Positions 58,863-64,000 of a stretch of 64,000 nucleotides of DNA are shown here, in pieces (the first letter of the stretch is position 1; every line of letters begins with the position of its first letter). This stretch comes from Coriaria nepalensis (Eukaryota > Streptophyta > Magnoliopsida > Cucurbitales > Coriariaceae): positions 1,369,001 to 1,433,000 of the forward strand of contig CP114482.1 in assembly GCA_027186245.1 (NCBI GenBank). Direction: 5' to 3'. The position numbers were made by a program, and so were the translations under genes. The notes beneath the pieces were generated by a model. It worked only from the letters and a program-made list of their open reading frames with translations. It was not told the origin of the DNA and did no database searches.

Positions 58863-61275
58863 GGAATCGAGATCTAGAGATAGTCAAAACACGAAAACCC
58901 TAAATGCTCAGACAGAATGAAAGCGATAAATTCGTAGATCAATGCAGAAAAAGAGAGAGAGAGAGGCGTATAATTGATCAGTGTGCTGCGAGAGCTACTA
59001 CTTGTATCTGCACTAATTCTGGTGGTTGAGCTCTACATTAATGTCGTTCGCTTTATCTCTCTGCTTAAAGTCTTTGTTTGTTGAGCTAGCTCTGCCCTCT
59101 CTCTCACCTCTCTCTCTCTCCTACTCCGACGCTTTGTGCATGAGGGGAAGCTCATTTAATGGCCGCAGGAAAGGCCAATATTTCTGGTTTTAAATTTTTC
59201 TTTTGCAATGGCGTACGCGCTCCAACCTCGCGAGTTTTCTCTACTCGCTTCCAGAAACGGACATGTGGGTGTCATTTGGTGTGTGTTGCGGATGTGGTAG
59301 TTCGTGGTCGTTAAGGGCGAGTGTGAGTCGATACTTTATTTTAGTTTCTTATGAAATTTTTGAATTGAAACGGTTGGGAAATATGAGAATTTACCTGTCT
59401 GCCCTTTTTATGTGAGTTGGCGGTTAAAAAAAAAATAAAAGAGCGGGTAATGGTGGTTGTCCCGACAGAGTTAGGAAAAAAAAAAAAAGTGAACGGGAAA
59501 AAAGTTACGGTCACAAGGCACAACGGTCGTCATGACTACGAGGAAAAGAAACCAAAATCAGGCGGTAAAAGTAGTTGGTTTCTTGCAGACGTTTTTTATT
59601 TATTTATAAATTTATTAATTAATTAAATTTTTTTTTGTAATCACGAAACATAGATTGGCGTTACTCAAAATTTGTCTAACTTTATTTGGAAACCATTTGA
59701 GGGCGGCGTTTTGTTTTTTTGGTTAGTATCTCAACATTTTTACTCTCTACATAAATTTGCATTTTAGACTCAAATTGGCCATAATTTTTAGATCGTTCTA
59801 TTAAGTGTTATGAAATTTGCATTTCATTTTCAACATACTATATTTTTAGGTAAATTATATTTAAATTTTTTTGATAAATTAATTAATTTTAATATTATAT
59901 ATCAATTTTATAATATTATATTGTATTATATCTTGTTGAGATAAATACTCTACCAACTATGGCAAGCTAATAAAATATTTTTCCTTCATATAAGATCTTT
60001 TTTGATATTTTCATTTTATTCATAATCATTAAAAATATTATATAATAAATAATAAAACAAAATAATATTTTATATATATATATATATAAATCTATTAAAT
60101 AATATATTAATTTTATTTATAAATAAATTATAACAGGAATTATATTTATATATTAATATATAAATAAAATTCACGCTAAGAATTTATCCGTTATCATGTG
60201 CGCTCCATGTGTCATGTCAGTGTCTGTTTTCACTTCTTCATTTAAAAATCGTACTTTTATTTAGGCTCGTGTTTATTATTTATTTATCATATTTGCTTTC
60301 TTATTTATGATTTGACGGGGGGGTGAGAAGGGGATATGATCACGATAGATTTGATCGGAAGAGGCCAGTTGGAAAAAGTAAGTAAAAGTACGAAAGAGCT
60401 GTTTGAAGAAAATCCCAACCCAAACTCATTTCCCTTTTTCTTTAACTAGGTTTGCGGTGAGGGTATTAATTCTACATGAATGAAATGGGCCCCAATTTGA
60501 GTATAACCACTCAAAATTATATAAATAAAATATAAAATAAAAATAAATAAATACCCATCAAATTTGGAAAAAAAAAAATTGTAAATAATAAGAAATTTCC
60601 AAATGTAATATATTGTGTATACATAATAATTTGAGAGATTCTTAATATCCGTTTAGTCTCTTATCTACCTCTTAAATTATTACTAATACGTAAAGTTAAG
60701 TCACAAGAACTAAAGTTGCAGTAGTTAAATGTGCATCGGTGTAATTGCATTCTCACTTAAGAGAAAATAATTAGTATATGCTTAGCTTATCAAAATGACA
60801 TCCTATTTAGTAGAAGTGTAAAAATGGATTGTCCGGTCCGATCCCCGTCGTGCCTTTTACTATTTAGGATCGGGACAGGCCGAGCTCCAAAAAATTTGAG
60901 TTGTAAGTATGAATTGACATTCCTTATTCTTAATAAGGCGAACGAGAGAGTAATGTAGACATGGTTAAAAGCCAAAACTGAGTTGTAAATATGAATTAAT
61001 TCCTTACTTCATTTTAAGTTATTTATAAGTCATTGCTATATAGTTTTGTAAGTATTCAACACCAATTGAATTTATGGATGAATTTCTTAACAATTTATTT
61101 ATTTAACTTATGATTTTTTTTTTCTTTATAACATATCGATGAGTATATGTTTTTGCTTCAAACAAGACAATAAAAGTTCAATCAATTGCTCGACTAATCC
61201 GCCGCTTTCATAGATCATGAGTTCCCTTTATTCTTAGAAAATTATTGTAATTTTACTTTTTCTTTTTGGACGAGG
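58863..61275. other. ABCG32 upstream region and AT-rich spacer
   Basis: 58863-59160 is the likely leader and promoter, with GA/CT runs (58946-58966, 59096-59122). The rest is AT-rich with no recognised gene; short open frames near 59200-59620 have no family features. Confidence 0.45.
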
Positions 61276-61661
61276 GGGACGGTGCTAACTCATATATGGG
61301 AAGCGTACTCAATGATGATGGACTATGTTGATGGATATAACCCAGTTGGTGGTATTGTATGCAAGTAGGTGAACCGGCTTTACATCCCCTTCAATATCAA
61401 TAACGAGCATTGGGCTGCCTTGGTCGTGGAGATTCCTAAACACAAGATCAAAGTCTTCCACAGCTTATTTAGTAGCAAGTACTACAACAAAAAGATAATT
61501 GAATTGCTTAAACCTTTAAGTGTCATGCTCATATATCTATTGAGAAGCGGTGGAACGGATTGCGATCTCCAACCATTTGAGATCGAAGTGGTCACTGACT
61601 TGAATGAGGACATAGACATTGTCAAAGGGGATTGTAGTGTGTATGTATTGAAGTATCCATA
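61276..61661 (+). pseudogene. Ulp1-type (C48) peptidase domain remnant, probably transposon-derived
   Basis: The plus-strand frame gives YSMMMDYVDGYNPVGG, a stop, then LYIPFNINNEHWAALVVEI, KIKVFHSLF and, near the end, GDCSVYVLKYP. The order HW(V/A)...V(Y/F)(D/H)SL...GDCG/SVYV is that of plant Ulp1-like peptidases: catalytic His in EHW and catalytic Cys in GDC. The expected catalytic Asp (VYDSL) is His here, and a stop interrupts the N-terminal part, so it is inactive. In plants such domains are often carried by Mutator-like transposons and their relatives; that origin is inference. Confidence 0.6.
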
Positions 61662-61833
61662 GTATTACCATATTGGTCTTGATTTAATACTTATTTGTGA
61701 GGACAATATACATCTTTTCCGCTGTCAGATAACATGTGATATTTATCAACGCTATATAAAATTATAATTGTGTAACTTTATTGAGTATATGAATGAAAAT
61801 ATTAATCCTTATATAATTTTACAAATTATATGA

Positions 61834-62006
61834 ACAATCCAATTTATGAATAAAACCATCTTAAATATCTAATAATTTTTCTCGTAAATATTTTTGAAAA
61901 ATATGATTACACAAAATCATAGACATCCAGACTGCATTGATATTTAAGATGTTTATGAGAAAAATTATTAGATATTTAAGATTATTATATTCATAAATTA
62001 GATTGT
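61834..62006. mobile_element. hairpin MITE of about 175 bp
   Basis: Inverted arms of about 50-60 nt: ACAATCCAATTTATGAATA, then ATCTTAAATATCTAATAATT and TTTCTCGTAAA on the left; TTTATGAGAAA, AATTATTAGATATTTAAGAT and TTCATAAATTAGATTGT on the right. The loop is about 60 nt. Size and near-perfect palindrome fit a MITE; the superfamily is unknown because a target duplication is not evident. Confidence 0.65.
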
Positions 62007-62852
62007 ACCTATAAAAAGAAGAAGGAAATAGAAGCTGGAGGGAGGGAGAAAAAAAAATAAAGAAAAGAACGAAAGAAAGAAAATAAAGTAGGGAGAGAGA
62101 GGGCTCGCACAGAAACATTGAATTTACATAAATGGTCGGAATTATCGGAACCGTATTCCCAGCGCTCATGCAATCCAACCTCCTCGGAGAACACCTTGGA
62201 AAAAAAAAAAATTTACAAATAAATCTCTTGACCCCAGGGGGGCCACTGTCCATTAACACTACCTAGATCCCTTCTCTATCATTTTTGGTTTCTTATAGAC
62301 AATAATGCTTCTTAATATTCTCCATAAGAAAGAGAAGAAGAGAGCACTACCTCAGTAGTGCAGGCAATTTGATTGGTAGGATGAATTTTAACGTACTCTG
62401 TAATTCATGTCAAATATGGAATGTGAATTCAAATTACCGCCATTCCATAAATATACGAGTTAACTGTATAGTATGTGCTATCATTTATCAACTAGACACA
62501 AAAAGAAAGAGAATCGCTTTTTAACTTAATTTCGTAGCAATTCTGACTTTCTACTTCAACTCATTGTTTTTTCACATATAATCTCACAATAACAACTAAG
62601 ATGAAATAAAGATACATAAGATTTTATCTATACATACATCTCCAAACTCAAAGCAAAAAATGCTTCGCGGAATACTACCTATTGTAGTAACTCCAAAAAA
62701 CCAAAAAGAAAGAGAGAGAGAGAAAAAACTGATCACATTAGGAAGATAAACACATTGTAAAGACATCGTGGCAGAATTTGTAGGTTGCTGCTACCTTAAG
62801 TTGTGTTTTGCTTCATGTTCCAAATTCAATTTGCTGAGAAGCCAGAAAATCA
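62007..62852. other. spacer and 3' flank of the PP2A gene
   Basis: Contains a GAAAGAAAGA-type purine stretch (62040-62105). No gene recognised. Confidence 0.4.
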
Positions 62853-64000
62853 TTAACAGGCAACAGAGCAAGTCGGTGGTTCAACCGTAAATAAAGCAGT
62901 GTTTTCAAGATGTTCCCATGTCATTTTTCGATTCTCAGCTTCAATACTTAGCTTTGAGTTTTCCTCCTCTGATTTAAGCTGGCAAGAAACCATCAACTCC
63001 TCATCCATTCCAGATAACATCTTTCTCAAATCGAGAGTGAGATTGAACACTGCCTGGTTCCAATGTTTCTTGGCGTTCTGTTCTAGAGCAGAGAAAACAA
63101 GAGGAATAATTATCTGCCTGTTATGCCTTATCAGCTCAAGGACGTGTTCATTGTTCCATAGCAAGTGAGCTCTTTCCGCCACCTGAAAAAAAAATGAACA
63201 GCGAGGGTCTAAAATCCAGTTTGAGCTCACAAAACATCAGTTAGCTTTTAGTCAATTGCTTGTCTGAATGAATATGTAATATAGTATAATTTTCGAAACA
63301 CCATTTTTCTCAAAATGCAAGTTTAATCTCTCATCTAAAAGCACCCTAAAGCATGAAGGTAAAACTCATAACACCATTATTTCTCTTTTATGGGGTTCTT
63401 ATTTTCTCTTTCTATTTTTCTCATTTAATTAGTACAAAGGAGGAGGATAAGTACAGACGAGGTGTATCATAAAACTTATATTTTTGGTCAAAAGTATAAA
63501 ACTTATTGAAATGAGAAGAGAAGTTACCTGGTAGTGGGTGCTACTGAGACAGCATCCGATTCGTCGTAAAAGTGGGACCATGATCTTTTGGAACTCAACC
63601 ATGCTAGTCATCTCCAAAATCTCTTCAACTTCACTCAAAAACATAAGCTCCTTCTGGCTGTTTGTTATAGGCCAGTACTTCAATAGTCCGTTTATAATGG
63701 TACCAGCCAGCTTTGGATCTTTATCTACGAATTGTACAACACAATACGTTAACTGTTGATGATAAATACCAATTGATTTCGGTCTGTGTAGAGGCATGAG
63801 GACCCTCAAAAGAAACATCTTGTTTTCCTCCTTTAATGGCAATGCAAACCCAGTAATTACACTGCCTAAAATCTCCAACACTTCGGCAATCCCATTATGC
63901 TGCTCTGTCTCAAAAACAAAACGATAAATGATATTGCTTATAGCCTTCCTCATAAAAGGTCTATGCACCATGAACTTCCCGTATATTCTGTGCACTATCG
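62853..64000 (-). CDS. protein phosphatase 2A B' (B56) regulatory subunit, C-terminal part, cut by window edge
   Basis: Two exons visible: 63528-64000 (open at the window edge) and 62853-63182. The first encodes [60 protein letters not shown] and [20 protein letters not shown]; the second [20 protein letters not shown] and [20 protein letters not shown], ending CSVAC. These are consecutive HEAT-like blocks of plant B' (57 kDa) subunits, which bring the PP2A A/C core to its substrates. The missing N-terminal part lies to the right of the window. The last 60 residues vary between family members, so the isoform cannot be named. No damage seen in the visible part. Confidence 0.92.

Noticed and set aside
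59203..59626. Short plus-strand frames upstream of ABCG32
   Set aside because: No motif, poor start context, and A-rich low complexity.
61861..62259. Minus-strand 132-codon frame
   Set aside because: It overlaps the hairpin MITE and low-complexity purine sequence; no family features.

Overview
This is nuclear DNA from a flowering plant, probably a eudicot. The genes have many short exons with GT-AG introns, the spacers are AT-rich with (AT)n, (GA)n and homopolymer tracts, and the gene content is plant-specific: two PPR organelle RNA-editing factors, a GARP/HHO regulator, an LRR receptor kinase, a LEUNIG corepressor and a PDR-type ABCG transporter. The species cannot be fixed from the sequence alone. 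Family names rest on recalled protein sequences; no search was run.

Layout, left to right. 0-5 kb: a possible first exon of a secreted protein (-), an 82-residue four-exon membrane protein (+) and a 118-residue plant-specific protein with a WWTPLFGWSSEPDY block (-). 5.6-11.2 kb: a head-to-head pair, 26S proteasome ATPase RPT6 (-, nine exons, 418 aa) and a STRAP-like WD40 protein (+, seven exons) with a TAG stop inside exon 5. 11.2-13.9 kb: a hAT-type element with an 8-bp target duplication, then a solo-LTR-like repeat. 13.9-18.3 kb: a tiny acidic protein, then a head-to-head pair of an E-class PPR protein (-) and an intron-free GDP-fucose transporter (+). 18.9-23.8 kb: ARGONAUTE wreckage, with an inverted C-terminal scrap next to an N/L1/PAZ remnant that carries a hAT-like element and an LTR inside a former exon. 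24.5-27 kb: a HHO/NIGT1-like GARP factor (-). 27-35.5 kb: a gene desert with a second copy of the 11.7-kb hAT element and a 5'-truncated LINE flanked by a 12-bp duplication. 35.5-38.1 kb: an intact CRR21-like PPR gene (+). About 39.2-40.1 kb: a long foldback element. 41.5-43.7 kb: an LRR-III receptor kinase (-). 46.1-51 kb: a LEUNIG-like corepressor (+) whose frame is broken. 51.5-58.9 kb: ABCG32/PEC1-like transporter (-, 24 exons, frame closes at 1420 aa). 59-62.3 kb: spacer with a Ulp1-type peptidase remnant and a hairpin MITE. 62.8-64 kb: the 3' end of a PP2A B' regulatory subunit (-) that runs off the window.

The genes do not form one pathway: this is an ordinary mosaic of housekeeping (proteasome, PP2A), organelle RNA editing, cell surface (cuticle transporter, receptor kinase, Golgi sugar transport) and transcriptional control (HHO, LEUNIG). 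I see no clearly new biological system. The most unusual content is the rearranged ARGONAUTE remnant and a set of conserved genes (STRAP-like, LEUNIG-like, receptor kinase tail) each carrying disabling changes, which could be real gene decay or sequence error.
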